NCBI GenBank assembly: GCA_012729505.1
Contig: JAAYDA010000079.1
Location: 1-39,063 of the forward strand
Length of the DNA: 39,063 nt
From: Syntrophomonadaceae bacterium
Lineage (GTDB): Bacteria > Bacillota > Syntrophomonadia > Syntrophomonadales > DTU052
Direction of reading: 5' to 3'
Shown: piece by piece, positions 23,712-33,753 of the stretch
Position numbering within the stretch: position 1 is the stretch's first letter
How the letters are laid out: each line of letters starts with the position of its first letter
Position numbers and translations under genes: made by a program
Notes under the pieces: model-generated
Seen by the model: the letters and a program-made list of their open reading frames with translations, nothing else
Database searches by the model: none
Told to the model about the DNA's origin: nothing

Positions 23712-24443
23712 CTAATATTCGACTTTTACCAGGTAGAGGCCGGTGGCGGGAGCGGTGGGACCGGCTTGATTGCGATCACCGGTTTGCAGAATAGTAGTTA
23801 TGCTCTGAAGGGGCATGGCCTCCCTGCCTATTTCCAGAAGGGTCCCCACCAGATTTCTTACCATGTGGTACAGAAAGCCATTGGCAGCAACTTCGAATAT
23901 AAGATATGGCCAATGCTCTTCAATAGAAAAAGTATAGATGGTTCTGACAGTATCCTTGATATTGCTTCCTGAAGCCATCCATCCCCGGAAATCATGCTCA
24001 CCCAGAAGCTCTTTGGCCGCCAGTTCCATGACCGGCAAGTCCAGTGGACGACAATATCCGTAAGTATATCTTCGCTGCAGAGTATAGCCTTCCGGAGAGC
24101 GGTAGATCAAGTAGCGATACGTCTTGGATCGGGCATCATAGCGGGGATGGAAATCGGGGTGAACCTTTTCACTTGACAATACTCTAATGTCTGCCGGAAG
24201 CTTGGTATTCAAAGCCCAAGCAAATCTATCCGGCGGAATACCGGATGTGGTGTCAAATGCCACCACCTGTCCAAGGGCATGTACTCCGGCATCAGTCCTG
24301 CCGGAGGCCTTTACCCTGATTTCTTCACCGGTTAAAAGACAGATGGCTTCTTCCAGACTTCGGTCCACAGTCCTGAGTCCGGTCTGTCTCTGAAATCCAT
24401 GAAAATCAGAGCCATCGTATTCCACTAACAGCTTGATCCGCAT
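23712..24443 (-). CDS. truA: tRNA pseudouridine(38-40) synthase TruA
   Basis: 243 aa, normal length. It isomerises uridines 38-40 in the tRNA anticodon stem. The catalytic aspartate is D51 in SGRTDAGVHALGQV; FHGFQRQ near the start and YHMVRNLVGTLLEIG near the end are family marks. The ATG has GGAG seven bases upstream and lies 17 bases after ecfT. It is the last gene of the ribosomal-ECF operon here; the usual next genes, rplM-rpsI, lie about 13 kb farther on. Confidence 0.97.
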   Translation of the reverse strand: MRIKLLVEYDGSDFHGFQRQTGLRTVDRSLEEAICLLTGEEIRVKASGRTDAGVHALGQVVAFDTTSGIPPDRFAWALNTKLPADIRVLSSEKVHPDFHPRYDARSKTYRYLIYRSPEGYTLQRRYTYGYCRPLDLPVMELAAKELLGEHDFRGWMASGSNIKDTVRTIYTFSIEEHWPYLIFEVAANGFLYHMVRNLVGTLLEIGREAMPLQSITTILQTGDRNQAGPTAPATGLYLVKVEY

Positions 24444-24460
24444 CTATTCACTCCGTTCTA

Positions 24461-25243
24461 TCAGAAGCTTGTCATGATAATAATAGCCAGCACTGTAGTG
24501 ACTGCCATCGCCAAATAATCTCGTTCTGTCATAATCAAGCTGTTCATCCTGGTGCGGCCCTCTCCTCCCTGATAACAGCGGGATTCCATTGCCAGAGCCA
24601 ATTCATCGGCCCGATTAAAAGCCCGAGTAAAGAGGGGGACCATAATCGCTACCAGATTGCGAAGACTGTTTATTCCACCCTGAAAATTTGCGCCACGAGA
24701 TGTCTGGGCTTTAGTAATCTTGCTGCTCTCTTCGAAGAATATCGGGATAAAGCGCAGGGCAATAGTCATTATCATCGCCAATTCATGAGCAGGAACTCCC
24801 ACTCTTTCTAAAGGCTTAAGGAGCCTTTCCAAAGCTTCCGTCAATTGCAGAGGCGCAGTGGTAAATGTGAGGAGTTGGGCCAACAAATAGATCATAGCAA
24901 GTCTGTAGGCCATCAAAATACCCATCCGAATTCCCATGTCACTGATTGAAATGATCCCCCACCGCCAAATAATCTGGCCGGGGACAAAAAAAATCTGAAA
25001 GGCAACCGTAATGGTCAAAATCACCCAGAGGGCTTTGGAACTCTCTAAATACACTCTAACTGGTATCCCTGACAAGAGCACCATACTGCAGGCATAGACC
25101 ACCGTAAGAATCACCGCGGCCCAGGAGTCAACCATTAATATGGCCACCATCAAGATCACCACCAGATACAGCTTGGACCGGGGATCCAGGTGGTGTATGA
25201 ATGAAGAACGCGGTATGTACTGTCCAAATGTAATCCCATTCAT
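24461..25243 (-). CDS. ecfT: ECF transporter transmembrane component EcfT
   Basis: 260 aa, about five to six membrane helices. EcfT couples the two ATPases to a substrate-binding S protein that takes up vitamins or metals. Marks are the FIHHLDPRSKLYL start, and the two Arg coupling motifs TSRGANF and MESRCYQGG in the C-terminal cytoplasmic region. The ATG overlaps the ecfA2 stop by four bases (ATGA). No S component is encoded nearby, so this is a shared (group II) module. Confidence 0.96.
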   Translation of the reverse strand: MNGITFGQYIPRSSFIHHLDPRSKLYLVVILMVAILMVDSWAAVILTVVYACSMVLLSGIPVRVYLESSKALWVILTITVAFQIFFVPGQIIWRWGIISISDMGIRMGILMAYRLAMIYLLAQLLTFTTAPLQLTEALERLLKPLERVGVPAHELAMIMTIALRFIPIFFEESSKITKAQTSRGANFQGGINSLRNLVAIMVPLFTRAFNRADELALAMESRCYQGGEGRTRMNSLIMTERDYLAMAVTTVLAIIIMTSF

Positions 25244-26100
25244 AATTTGCTCCTCAGACAGCGATTAATTTCTCCGGCCACTTCCACTACTCCCCTCATT
25301 CCAAGAGAGACTTGAGGCATTGTGTCAGTTAAGCGCTGTAGAACCTGATTGCTGGCGGGCAGCTCAATTCCCAGCTCCTCTAGCTGCTCACCTCGAGCCA
25401 GAATATCTCGGGGAGAACCCTCCATAGCTATTTTTCCATCAACCAAAACTACTACCCGGTCAACCGTGCCAAAAACATCCTGGAGACGATGGGAAACCAA
25501 CACAATGCCCTTTCCTTCAACTCTGCAGAGCTTGTTTATTACGGACAGCAAAATTAGTCTGCCTTCGTAATCCAGCCCGGCCCCCGGTTCATCCAGAATC
25601 AAGTATTCCGGATCTATGGCCAGCAGTCCCGCTATAGCCACCCGCCTTTTTTGGCCGCCACTCAGGCTCTGAGGCTTTCTTTCACTTAGCGAGGCAAAAT
25701 CCAGTTCCAGCATCTCCATAGCCCATTTAACACGATTATCCAGTTCTGAACCAGTTAATCCCAGATTACGCGGTCCAAATGCAATGTCATCATAGACCTG
25801 GTTTTCAAACAACTGATCTTCCGGAGATTGAAAAACCAGACCCACTTGCCGGCGGAGTCTGGTCATTTCCGTTCCTCGCATATTAGCTGGATTCGCCCCG
25901 TTAATCAGAACCTGACCTTGACTTGCAGTCAGTATTCCGTTCATAAGCTGTAACAGAGTGGTCTTGCCCGAACCGGTTGGACCGATAATTCCTAACATTT
26001 CGTTTTTTTCTACCTGAAGGTTAATGTTTCTTAATGCAATTCTTTCCCAGGGCAAGCCTTGAGCGTATTGATATCCTACCTCAGAAAACACGATCGGCAT
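25240..26100 (-). CDS. ecfA2: ECF transporter ATPase EcfA2
   Basis: 286 aa. Walker A GPTGSGKT (40-47), the Q-loop QSPEDQLFE, signature LSGGQKRRVAIAG, and Walker B YLILDEPGAGLD. It forms a heterodimer with EcfA1 beneath EcfT. It starts 13 bases after ecfA1 and overlaps ecfT, consistent with fixed subunit ratios. Confidence 0.95.
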   Translation of the reverse strand: MPIVFSEVGYQYAQGLPWERIALRNINLQVEKNEMLGIIGPTGSGKTTLLQLMNGILTASQGQVLINGANPANMRGTEMTRLRRQVGLVFQSPEDQLFENQVYDDIAFGPRNLGLTGSELDNRVKWAMEMLELDFASLSERKPQSLSGGQKRRVAIAGLLAIDPEYLILDEPGAGLDYEGRLILLSVINKLCRVEGKGIVLVSHRLQDVFGTVDRVVVLVDGKIAMEGSPRDILARGEQLEELGIELPASNQVLQRLTDTMPQVSLGMRGVVEVAGEINRCLRSKL

Positions 26101-26113
26101 ATATCCACCTGTT

Positions 26114-26947
26114 TCAATCTTCTTTTAAGTTGTCCCGGTATTTTTGAATCAATTTAACCATACTGTCAATCTCAAGCACCGGCGGCAAATTGTGCCCCCT
26201 GTCCTTAAGCTCCCTGGCTAACAGCACAATTTCAGGCGCTTCCAACCCAAAACTATTGAGTCTGACCGGATCAGTCAATACCTCCTGAGGAAAGCCGGAC
26301 CAGGCTATTCTTCCGCCATCCATAACCACCACCCGATCAGCTAAAACCGCTTCTTCCGGAAAATGAGTGACCAGAATTATGGCAGTCTGCTCCTTTTGGT
26401 TTATGCTTATCAATGTCTTTAAGACTTCACTTCTGCCAAGAGGATCAAGCATAGCAGTTGGTTCATCCAAGACCATGTATCGGGGCCTGAGAGCCAGCAC
26501 TCCGGCTATGGCGGTTCTTTGCTTCTGGCCTCCCGATAAGCTCTGCAGCGAGTCGGTCCGATGCTTTTCCATATCTACCGCTGCCAAAGCGGCATGAACC
26601 CGCTGTCTGATTTCAGTTGATGGAAGCCCCAGATTTTCCGGGCCAAAAGCCACATCTTCCTCGACGATACTGGCTACTAACTGATTATCTGGGTTAGAAA
26701 AAAGGAGGCCAACCCGTTGCCTGACGCTGAGTAACTTATTTTGGTCGCGGGTGTTTAGCCCGTCGACCAAAACATCACCATCGTTTGGAACAAGCAGCCC
26801 ATTTAACAGCTTGGTCAAGGTTGATTTTCCCGAGGCGTTTCTGCCCAGCAATACCAGGAATTCCCCGGGTTTTATTTGCAGGTTTATGTCTTTTAAAACG
26901 CTATTACCATCGGGGTATGAAAACGATACCCCCTTAATCTCCATCAT
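26114..26947 (-). CDS. ecfA1: ECF transporter ATPase EcfA1
   Basis: 277 aa. Walker A GRNASGKST (35-43), SNPDNQLVAS Q-loop typical of EcfA, signature LSGGQKQRTAIAG, Walker B YMVLDEPTAMLD. It lies three bases after rplQ, the standard Firmicutes position, and so is expressed with the ribosomal proteins. Partner of EcfA2. Confidence 0.95.
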   Translation of the reverse strand: MMEIKGVSFSYPDGNSVLKDINLQIKPGEFLVLLGRNASGKSTLTKLLNGLLVPNDGDVLVDGLNTRDQNKLLSVRQRVGLLFSNPDNQLVASIVEEDVAFGPENLGLPSTEIRQRVHAALAAVDMEKHRTDSLQSLSGGQKQRTAIAGVLALRPRYMVLDEPTAMLDPLGRSEVLKTLISINQKEQTAIILVTHFPEEAVLADRVVVMDGGRIAWSGFPQEVLTDPVRLNSFGLEAPEIVLLARELKDRGHNLPPVLEIDSMVKLIQKYRDNLKED

Positions 26948-26950
26948 AGC

Positions 26951-27292
26951 CTATTTGACCAGTTCAATTACCGCCATAGGCGCACCGTCACCTTTGCGAA
27001 AACCCGCCTTGATTATTCGGGTGTACCCTCCCGATCTGTCTTCATATCTTTTCGCCAAATCCTCAAATACTTTGTAAACCACATCATCATCCATTACATA
27101 TGACAATGCCTGGCGTCTTGAATGAAGATCTCCTTTTTTACCCAGAGTTATTATCTTTTCGGCGACTCGCTTGATTTCTTTAGCTCGAGTTTCCGTTGTT
27201 GTAATTTTCTCGTGCTTCAGCAATGAGGTTACGGAATTCCTAAGCAATGATCTTCTGTGATCGCTTCTCAATCCCAGTTTTCTGTATCCCAT
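26951..27292 (-). CDS. rplQ: 50S ribosomal protein L17 (bL17)
   Basis: 113 aa. Recognised by [19 protein letters not shown], the [29 protein letters not shown] segment and the [22 protein letters not shown] end, which is the typical compact Firmicutes form. It follows rpoA by 20 bases. A large-subunit protein near the exit-tunnel side. Confidence 0.98.
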   Translation of the reverse strand: MGYRKLGLRSDHRRSLLRNSVTSLLKHEKITTTETRAKEIKRVAEKIITLGKKGDLHSRRQALSYVMDDDVVYKVFEDLAKRYEDRSGGYTRIIKAGFRKGDGAPMAVIELVK

Positions 27293-27312
27293 TTGCGTCT
27301 CCCCCTTTCCGG

Positions 27313-28263
27313 TTACTCTTCGGGCTGTTTAAATGACAGTCCTAATTCTCTTAACTTCTGCTCGATTTCATCCAAAGATTTCTGTCCAAGATTTCTGATT
27401 TTGCCCATTTCTTCGCGGGTCTTTTCGACCAGATCCCCTACTGTATTTATGTTTGCACGCTTTAAACCGTTGGATGCCCGAACCGAAAGTTCCAGTTCCT
27501 CAATAGGCATATCCGGAATCTTGTCTTTTTTCTCTTCCTCTTTTTCAACCAAGGTTTCGATTTCCAGGTGACTATTATCCATCCCGGAAAAGAGCAAGAA
27601 CAAATCGATCAGCTTGTTGGAAGCCAGGCTAATCCCTTCTTTAGGAGTAATTGTCCCATTGGTCCAGACCTCGAGAATCAGACGGTCGAAGTCAGTTTTC
27701 CGACCAACCCGGGCATTTTCCACCACAAAGTTTACTTTTTTGATCGGGGTAAAAATAGAATCTATCGGAATAACACCGATTATCTCTTCCCCTTTTTTCT
27801 TTTGATCGGCACTCACATATCCCTTGCCGCGTTCTACGGTAAGTTCCATGCTGAGGCTGGCTTCATCGTTTAAGGTGGCAATATGCAGATCCGGATTAAG
27901 TATTTCTATCTCCGCATCCCGCTCAATGTCGCCCGCCGTGACTTCTTTTCTGCCATTTTGTTCAAGCCGGATAATCTTAGGTTCTTCACCGTCATACCTT
28001 AAAACTACCTGTTTCAGGTTGAGAATTAATTCGGCAATATCTTCCAGGACTCCGGGAAGAGTCGAAAACTCATGCAGAATACTATCAATTTTAATTGAAC
28101 TTATGGCCGCACCTTGCAGTGAGGACATGAGTACTCTGCGCAGAGAGTTTCCTAAGGTAATGCCAAAACCTCTTTCCAGCGGTTCGATTACGAACTTGCC
28201 ATAATGGGAATCGGCGTCCCTTTCCACACACTCTATCCTCGGCCTTTCAATCTCAAGCATCAA
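27313..28263 (-). CDS. rpoA: RNA polymerase subunit alpha
   Basis: 316 aa. The N-terminal domain has the assembly signature [28 protein letters not shown]; a flexible acidic linker (about 230-245, rich in Glu and Lys) leads to the C-terminal DNA- and activator-binding domain with [25 protein letters not shown] and [16 protein letters not shown]. Both halves are intact. It lies 39 bases after rpsD, the largest gap in this part of the operon. Confidence 0.98.
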   Translation of the reverse strand: MMLEIERPRIECVERDADSHYGKFVIEPLERGFGITLGNSLRRVLMSSLQGAAISSIKIDSILHEFSTLPGVLEDIAELILNLKQVVLRYDGEEPKIIRLEQNGRKEVTAGDIERDAEIEILNPDLHIATLNDEASLSMELTVERGKGYVSADQKKKGEEIIGVIPIDSIFTPIKKVNFVVENARVGRKTDFDRLILEVWTNGTITPKEGISLASNKLIDLFLLFSGMDNSHLEIETLVEKEEEKKDKIPDMPIEELELSVRASNGLKRANINTVGDLVEKTREEMGKIRNLGQKSLDEIEQKLRELGLSFKQPEE

Positions 28264-28302
28264 TTACCCTCCTTCGGCTGGATTCTGGAATATAACATCA
28301 AC

Positions 28303-28932
28303 CTAACGGGAGTAAAGCTCAACGATAAGATGTTCCTCAATAGTAGCTTCAATATTTTCCCGTTTTGGCAGCGCTAATACTCTTCCTCTAAGGTTCTCTA
28401 CATCTAGTTCTAACCAGTCGGGAGGATTGCGATAAGCAGCCTGCGCTTGAATTTCTTTAAATTTTGCGGATTCTTTACTTCGAGCCTTTACTTCTATTTC
28501 CTGATCTGGCTTAACCAGGAAGCTGGGAATGTCAACTTTTTTCCCGTCCACAGTAAAATGACCATGTCCGATTAGCTGTCTGGCTTCCTTCCGGGAGGCA
28601 GCCAATCCTAGTCTGAATATTACGCTGTCCAGACGTCTTTCCAACATTATCAGGAGGTTTTCCCCTGTAATTCCTGATTGCCGTTCGGCTTTTTCGAAAT
28701 AGTTATGGAATTGTTTCTCCATTACTCCATATACTCTTTTGGCCTTCTGCTTTTCGCGGAGCTGAAGACCATACTCAGTTGGCTTCCTGGGTCTGCCCTG
28801 ACCATGTTGTCCTGGGCCATAAGGCTTACGATCTATAGCGCATTTAGGAGAATAGCATCTGTCTCCCTTTAAAAACAGCTTTTCTCCTTCTCTTCTGCAC
28901 TGACGGCAAACCGAAGCAGTATACCTTCCCAC
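28303..28932 (-). CDS. rpsD: 30S ribosomal protein S4 (uS4), zinc-binding form
   Basis: 209 aa. Cys9, Cys12, Cys26 and Cys31 make the C+ (zinc-binding) N-terminus that many Firmicutes S4 paralogues have lost. The S4 RNA-binding domain is visible at [29 protein letters not shown] primary 16S binder and small-subunit assembly initiator; in some bacteria it autoregulates the alpha operon. Located between rpsK and rpoA, which is not the Bacillus subtilis arrangement (rpsD elsewhere) but is common in Clostridia. Confidence 0.98.
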   Translation of the reverse strand: MGRYTASVCRQCRREGEKLFLKGDRCYSPKCAIDRKPYGPGQHGQGRPRKPTEYGLQLREKQKAKRVYGVMEKQFHNYFEKAERQSGITGENLLIMLERRLDSVIFRLGLAASRKEARQLIGHGHFTVDGKKVDIPSFLVKPDQEIEVKARSKESAKFKEIQAQAAYRNPPDWLELDVENLRGRVLALPKRENIEATIEEHLIVELYSR

Positions 28933-28948
28933 TAGTCAAATACCCCCT

Positions 28949-29347
28949 TTAAACCCTTCTTCTTTTGGGTGGCCTGCATCCGTTGTGCGGAATGGGAGTA
29001 ACGTCTTTAATAACGCTAACCTCAAGGCCAGCCGCTTGCAATGAACGAATAGCAGCTTCACGACCGGACCCCGGCCCCTTAACATAACACTCGACTTCTT
29101 TCAAACCATGCTCCATGGCAGAGCGAGCCGCTAAGTCGGCCGCTTGCTGAGCCGCAAACGGGGTACTCTTCCTTGAGCCTTTAAAGCCCACTGTCCCTGC
29201 ACTTGCCCAAGAAATTGCATTACCATTTTTGTCGGTGATGGTAATGACAGTATTATTAAACGTTGATCTGATATGAGCAATACCAAAATCAATATTTTTT
29301 CTTTCTCGTCTTTTAACTCTGGTACTGGCTCCTTTGCGTGTGGCCAT
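28949..29347 (-). CDS. rpsK: 30S ribosomal protein S11 (uS11)
   Basis: 132 aa. Marks are [17 protein letters not shown], the [15 protein letters not shown] segment, [22 protein letters not shown] and the basic tail [12 protein letters not shown]. Platform protein of the small subunit. Follows rpsM by 18 bases. Confidence 0.98.
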   Translation of the reverse strand: MATRKGASTRVKRRERKNIDFGIAHIRSTFNNTVITITDKNGNAISWASAGTVGFKGSRKSTPFAAQQAADLAARSAMEHGLKEVECYVKGPGSGREAAIRSLQAAGLEVSVIKDVTPIPHNGCRPPKRRRV

Positions 29348-29365
29348 TTATCGATACTTCCCCCT

Positions 29366-29737
29366 TTACTTCTTCCTCTTTGCTCCTGCCACTCGACGCG
29401 GACCTTTACGAGTTCTGGCATTAGTTTTAGTCTGTTGTCCCCGCACCGGAAGACCTCGACGATGACGCAATCCACGGTAACATCCTATATCCATCAAACG
29501 TTTGATGTTCATACTAACATCGCGGCGCAAGTCTCCCTCTACCTTGTAGTTCCTATTAATAATCTCACGGATCTTAGCTACTTCTTCTTCAGTTAAATCC
29601 TTAACCCGGGTATCCGGATTTACACCAGCCTGCTCGACTATCTGGCGAGCTGACGGTCTTCCTATTCCAAAAATATAGGTTAATGCAACCTCTATTCTCT
29701 TCTCCCGCGGCAAGTCAACACCAGCTATTCTGGCCAA
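29366..29737 (-). CDS. rpsM: 30S ribosomal protein S13 (uS13)
   Basis: 123 aa. [26 protein letters not shown] start, helix-two-turn-helix region, and the [21 protein letters not shown]-terminus that reaches the tRNA and the intersubunit bridge. It lies 15 bases after rpmJ. Confidence 0.98.
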   Translation of the reverse strand: MARIAGVDLPREKRIEVALTYIFGIGRPSARQIVEQAGVNPDTRVKDLTEEEVAKIREIINRNYKVEGDLRRDVSMNIKRLMDIGCYRGLRHRRGLPVRGQQTKTNARTRKGPRRVAGAKRKK

Positions 29738-29752
29738 TCATTTCACCTCCAC

Positions 29753-29884
<132 letters not shown>

Positions 29885-30103
29885 CTATTTAAACCTGTAA
29901 ACAATTCTTCCGCGATTCAGGTCATACGGTGAAAGCTCTACTGTAACTCTATCTCCTGGCAGAATCCTTATAAAATGCATTCGCATTTTCCCTGAGATGT
30001 GAGCTAAAACTTTATGTCCGTTCTCCAGTTGAACCGTAAACATGGCATTAGGAAGCGGCTCAATCACCTTTCCTTCAACCTCAATGACATCCTCTTTTGT
30101 CAC
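29885..30103 (-). CDS. infA: Translation initiation factor IF-1
   Basis: 72 aa from the GTG at 30103, the exact typical IF-1 length. The GTG is seven bases after GGAGGG and overlaps the upstream stop as GTGA. The longer open frame to 30139 only reads into the KOW gene. Single OB-fold: [19 protein letters not shown], then [23 protein letters not shown] and the [12 protein letters not shown] end. It binds the A site of the 30S subunit during initiation. Confidence 0.97.
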   Translation of the reverse strand: MTKEDVIEVEGKVIEPLPNAMFTVQLENGHKVLAHISGKMRMHFIRILPGDRVTVELSPYDLNRGRIVYRFK

Positions 30104-30393
30104 AAAGGCACCCTCCTTTCCTCCTGGTATTCTGACCACAGACTTCGAACCATTTTCCGCAAGCGGTGGTTCTCCAGGACTTCCCCTCTTTCCAAAATCT
30201 CTGTTATTTCAGGTAATTCCCGGTTGATTATCTGAAGATGCTTGATGTTTTTGATTTTTGGATTATCAACTCTCCTCAGCTCACCATCGGCCAACAGGAC
30301 GAACCTATCATTTAATGCCTTAATTATTACAAAGGGTTTGCCTTTGTCCCGGCCAGCCTTGGAGACTACCAACCTGCCAACCAAGTTTTGCAC
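30100..30393 (-). CDS. KOW-domain RNA-binding protein
   Basis: 97 aa from the GTG at 30393, ten bases after GGAGGT; the open frame extends to 30414 and overlaps the map stop. A KOW-like segment [21 protein letters not shown] opens the protein; the C-terminal half is helical and charged ([20 protein letters not shown]). Small proteins of this kind sit between map and infA in many Clostridia and Bacilli and resemble L14e/L24-type RNA binders; their role is not well defined. Stop overlaps infA by four bases. Confidence 0.88.
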   Translation of the reverse strand: MQNLVGRLVVSKAGRDKGKPFVIIKALNDRFVLLADGELRRVDNPKIKNIKHLQIINRELPEITEILERGEVLENHRLRKMVRSLWSEYQEERRVPL

Positions 30394-30410
30394 CCTTAAC
30401 AGCACCTCCA

Positions 30411-31157
30411 TCACTTGCGGGTCAGAATAACCGGCTCTGTGCTGGTGATGGCCACCGTATGCTCAAAGTGGGCCGAGTAACTTCCATCTTTGGTAACAAC
30501 CGTCCAGTTATCCGGTTTTACTAAGACCTCGTATCCACCAGCATTAACCATTGGTTCGATGGCAAGAGTCATGCCTTCAGCCAATATTGGCCCATGATCA
30601 GAACGACCATAATTGGGAACCGGAGGGTCCTCATGCATGTTTCTGCCTATTCCATGTCCAACATATTGTCTGACAACTGAAAACCCGGCAGCCTCAACAT
30701 AGCTTTGGATGGCATGAGATATATTCCCTAATCTAGCTCCCACCCGGGCTTCGGCAATGCCCCGGTATAATGATTCTTCGGTTACCTCCAACAGGCGTTT
30801 CAACTCCGGATCAATCTCGCCGATTGGTACCGTAATAGCTGAATCCCCAACCCATCCATTCAGGATGGCCCCTAAGTCAAGTCCTATAATATCTCCTTCT
30901 TTCAGGCGACGCTGACCGGGGATGCCGTGGACAACTTCTTCGTTAATTGAAGCACATACTGATGCCGGAAAACCATTATACCCTTTAAAGGCCGGTCTTG
31001 CACCTTGATCGGTAATATAATTTTCTGCAAAGCGATCAAGGGCCTGAGTAGTAACTCCTGGCTTCACTAAATCCCTCAGCTTATCCAGAGTGTCTGCTAC
31101 TATGATACCTGCCTGGCGCATCATCTCGATATCGCGTTTAGTCTTAATTACGATCAT
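30411..31157 (-). CDS. map: Methionine aminopeptidase, type I
   Basis: 248 aa. Removes the initiator methionine from nascent proteins. All five metal ligands are present: D94 and D105 (GLDLGAILNGWVGDSA), H168 (VGHGIGR), E201 (LAIEPMVN) and E232 (AHFEHTVAI). It overlaps the adk stop by 14 bases. No N-terminal zinc-finger extension, as usual for the Ia bacterial form. Confidence 0.97.
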   Translation of the reverse strand: MIVIKTKRDIEMMRQAGIIVADTLDKLRDLVKPGVTTQALDRFAENYITDQGARPAFKGYNGFPASVCASINEEVVHGIPGQRRLKEGDIIGLDLGAILNGWVGDSAITVPIGEIDPELKRLLEVTEESLYRGIAEARVGARLGNISHAIQSYVEAAGFSVVRQYVGHGIGRNMHEDPPVPNYGRSDHGPILAEGMTLAIEPMVNAGGYEVLVKPDNWTVVTKDGSYSAHFEHTVAITSTEPVILTRK

Positions 31158-31800
31158 ATTTATCCAATGCTTTTTTTATATCTTCCCAAACTACACTTCT
31201 GGCCCGATTACCATCAATGTTTATCAATACACCCTTTTTAGCATAAAAGTCCAGTACCGGATTGGTCTCGGTTGCATAGACATTAAGTCTATTGACCGCA
31301 GTATCCTCCTGGTCGTCAGCTCTTTGAATCAGATTTTTGCTGCATTTATCACAGACACCATCCTGCTTGGGAGGGTTAAATTCTACATGATATACCAAAT
31401 TACAGTTTTTGCATAGACGCCGTCCAACTATACGTCTTACGATAATCTCATCAGGAACCGAAATGTTCACAACCGCTTCGATATCCTTATTAAGATCCTT
31501 CATAATATCTTCCAATGCCTCGGCTTGAACAATAGTCCGGGGAAAACCATCCAACAAAAACCCATTTTCACAATCAGGCTTGCTGAGGCGTTCTCTTACT
31601 ATACCTATCGTGACTTCGTCGGGAACAAGTTTACCGGCATTCATGAATTCTTTAGCTTTTTTCCCCAGTTCGGTTTCCTGACTCACCGCTTCCCGAAACA
31701 TATCCCCGGTGGCAATTTGGGGAATCTTATAAGTTTCGATAATCGACTCTGCCTGAGTTCCTTTTCCAGCACCGGGAGGTCCAACTAAAACAATATTCAT
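31144..31800 (-). CDS. adk: Adenylate kinase, zinc-LID form
   Basis: 218 aa. P-loop GPPGAGKGTQ (7-16), ATGDMFREAV AMP-binding region, GFLLDGFPRT. The LID is the long form with Cys130, Cys133, Cys150 and Cys153, the zinc site of Gram-positive adenylate kinases. Balances ATP, ADP and AMP. It sits 18 bases after secY in the classic secY-adk-map order. Confidence 0.97.
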   Translation of the reverse strand: MNIVLVGPPGAGKGTQAESIIETYKIPQIATGDMFREAVSQETELGKKAKEFMNAGKLVPDEVTIGIVRERLSKPDCENGFLLDGFPRTIVQAEALEDIMKDLNKDIEAVVNISVPDEIIVRRIVGRRLCKNCNLVYHVEFNPPKQDGVCDKCSKNLIQRADDQEDTAVNRLNVYATETNPVLDFYAKKGVLINIDGNRARSVVWEDIKKALDKYDRN

Positions 31801-31818
31801 TCTAATTCATCTCCTTAG

Positions 31819-33099
31819 CTACTTTACAAACCCTTCATAACTTCTTAACAACAAATGAGCTTCAATCTGCTTCATAGTGTCGAGCGCTACTCCCACTACG
31901 ATCAGTAAAGCTGTTCCCCCAAACCAAATCGAGGTCAGCCCGGTAAGTGCGATGACGAAGTTAGGCATTATGGCAACAAATGCGTAGAATACACCACCAG
32001 CCAAAGTCAGCCTGGATAATACCCGATTAATATATTCGGCTGTAGGTCTGCCCGGCCGAATTCCAGGCACGAATCCGCCATACTTTTTAATATTGTCTGC
32101 CACATCCACAGGATTAAAAACTACCGCAGTATAGAAATAGGTAAAGAATACGATCAGTAGTACATATAGACTATTGTACAATACACTCCCAAAATGGAAG
32201 TAATTATTCAAAAAGTTGTTTATCGTCGCATTCTGAATCCATGGACCAATGGTGCCAGGAAGCATCATAATTGACATCGCAAAAATAATCGGGATTACTC
32301 CGGCAGTATTGACCTTCAGCGGAAGAAACGTGCTTTGTCCGCCGTATACCTTACGCCCCACCACTCTTTTAGCGTACTGAACCGGGAGGCGGCGCTGACC
32401 TTCATTGAGTGCCACAACTGCGGCTATCATAACCAATGCAATTACAATAAACAGCAAAACATTAAAGTAATTAGCGGTTCCAGCCCGAAGATACTCAAAT
32501 ACACTGCCTATCCCACTGGGTATCCGTGCCACTATCCCTGCAAAAATTATGAGAGATATTCCATTGCCTATACCTTTTTCAGTAATAAGTTCACCAATCC
32601 ACATTAGTAAAGCGGTTCCTGCAGTTAAAATAATGGCAATGAAAAGATACGATATTATCCCAGGATTTTCGACTACCACCTGACTCCCCGCTCCTGAATA
32701 CCTGCTCAGTGCAATGGAAATTCCAATGGCCTGAACAAATCCGAGAACAACCGTTCCGTAACGGGTATACTGGGCAATCTTCTTCCTGCCTTCTTCTCCT
32801 TCTTTTTTAAGCTGTTCCAGCTTGGGTACAATAACCGTTAAAAGCTGCATTATGATTGACGAGTTGATATACGGGGTAATGCTCATGGCAAAGACACTAA
32901 AATTCTTAAACGCACCACCAGAGATTACGTCAAAAAAACCGAGAAACTGGTTCTTCAGCAATTCACTCATGGCGTCCGGGTTTATTCCCGGAACCGGTAT
33001 ATGAACTCCCAATCGAAAAACTGCAAACATCAATAGGGTGAACAAAACCTTGTTCTTCAGATCCCCGGCTTTGAAGGCTTGCTGCAAGGAACCAAGCAA
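31819..33099 (-). CDS. secY: Protein translocase subunit SecY
   Basis: 426 aa, ten predicted membrane helices forming the protein-conducting channel for SecA-driven and cotranslational export. Marks are FRLGVHIPVPGINPD, ALSRYSGAGS region, GIGNGISLIIFAGI, the cytosolic loop RRLPVQYAKRVVGRKVYGGQ, and the DVADNIKKYGGFVPGIRPGRPT motif. Starts at TTG, seven bases after GAGGTG, one base past the rplO stop. It would serve the exported SLH protein and lipoproteins of this window. Confidence 0.97.
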   Translation of the reverse strand: MLGSLQQAFKAGDLKNKVLFTLLMFAVFRLGVHIPVPGINPDAMSELLKNQFLGFFDVISGGAFKNFSVFAMSITPYINSSIIMQLLTVIVPKLEQLKKEGEEGRKKIAQYTRYGTVVLGFVQAIGISIALSRYSGAGSQVVVENPGIISYLFIAIILTAGTALLMWIGELITEKGIGNGISLIIFAGIVARIPSGIGSVFEYLRAGTANYFNVLLFIVIALVMIAAVVALNEGQRRLPVQYAKRVVGRKVYGGQSTFLPLKVNTAGVIPIIFAMSIMMLPGTIGPWIQNATINNFLNNYFHFGSVLYNSLYVLLIVFFTYFYTAVVFNPVDVADNIKKYGGFVPGIRPGRPTAEYINRVLSRLTLAGGVFYAFVAIMPNFVIALTGLTSIWFGGTALLIVVGVALDTMKQIEAHLLLRSYEGFVK

Positions 33100-33100
33100 G

Positions 33101-33541
33101 TTAAATCACCTCGATCCGGCCACCTCTGGCAGTAATTTTATTCTCAGCGGATTGGCTGACCTTGTGAGCCTTTACAACCAATCTCTTGCTAAGCTCTCCA
33201 TCACCCAATATCTTTACTTCGTCACTCACTGATTTGATTAACCCGTGCTCCTTGAGTAAAGCCGGAGTCACAATGGCATCATCGTCAAATCTCTCCAAAT
33301 CCCTAACGTTCACTATGCTAAATTCTTTTTTAAATATGTTGGTGAATCCCCGTTTTGGAATTCTCCTTTGCAAGGGCATCTGCCCACCTTCAAAACCGGG
33401 TCTGGTTCCACCACCTGAGCGGGCGTTCTGGCCTTTATGCCCGCGAGTCGATGTCTTTCCATGGCCTGATCCTATTCCACGACCAACCCTTTTCGGTTTG
33501 TGAACAGCACCCGCAGGAGACTTCAAATCATGAAGTTTCAT
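33101..33541 (-). CDS. rplO: 50S ribosomal protein L15 (uL15)
   Basis: 146 aa. Glycine- and arginine-rich N-terminus [21 protein letters not shown] with [22 protein letters not shown], then the compact C-terminal domain. Late assembly protein. Follows rpmD by 17 bases. Confidence 0.98.
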   Translation of the reverse strand: MKLHDLKSPAGAVHKPKRVGRGIGSGHGKTSTRGHKGQNARSGGGTRPGFEGGQMPLQRRIPKRGFTNIFKKEFSIVNVRDLERFDDDAIVTPALLKEHGLIKSVSDEVKILGDGELSKRLVVKAHKVSQSAENKITARGGRIEVI

Positions 33542-33558
33542 CCTAACCCTCCTTAATG

Positions 33559-33741
33559 CTATAGCTCTTCAACCGTAACCAGGTGATGAACCTTGTCGAT
33601 CATTCCCCGCAATTGTGGGGAGTCTTCTTTGATCACGGTTTGATTAAGTTTCTTTAAACCTAAACTCTGTATAGTAGCCTTCTGGGATTTGATATGTCCA
33701 ATGGTACTCTTCACCCAGGTTATCTTGAGCATTTTACCCAA
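33559..33741 (-). CDS. rpmD: 50S ribosomal protein L30 (uL30)
   Basis: 60 aa from the TTG at 33741, eight bases after AGGAGG; the GTG at 33747 is only two bases from that site. The core [20 protein letters not shown] and the [12 protein letters not shown] end are typical, and the length fits the family. Lies 12 bases after rpsE. Confidence 0.96.
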   Translation of the reverse strand: MGKMLKITWVKSTIGHIKSQKATIQSLGLKKLNQTVIKEDSPQLRGMIDKVHHLVTVEEL

Positions 33742-33753
33742 AGCCACTACCTC

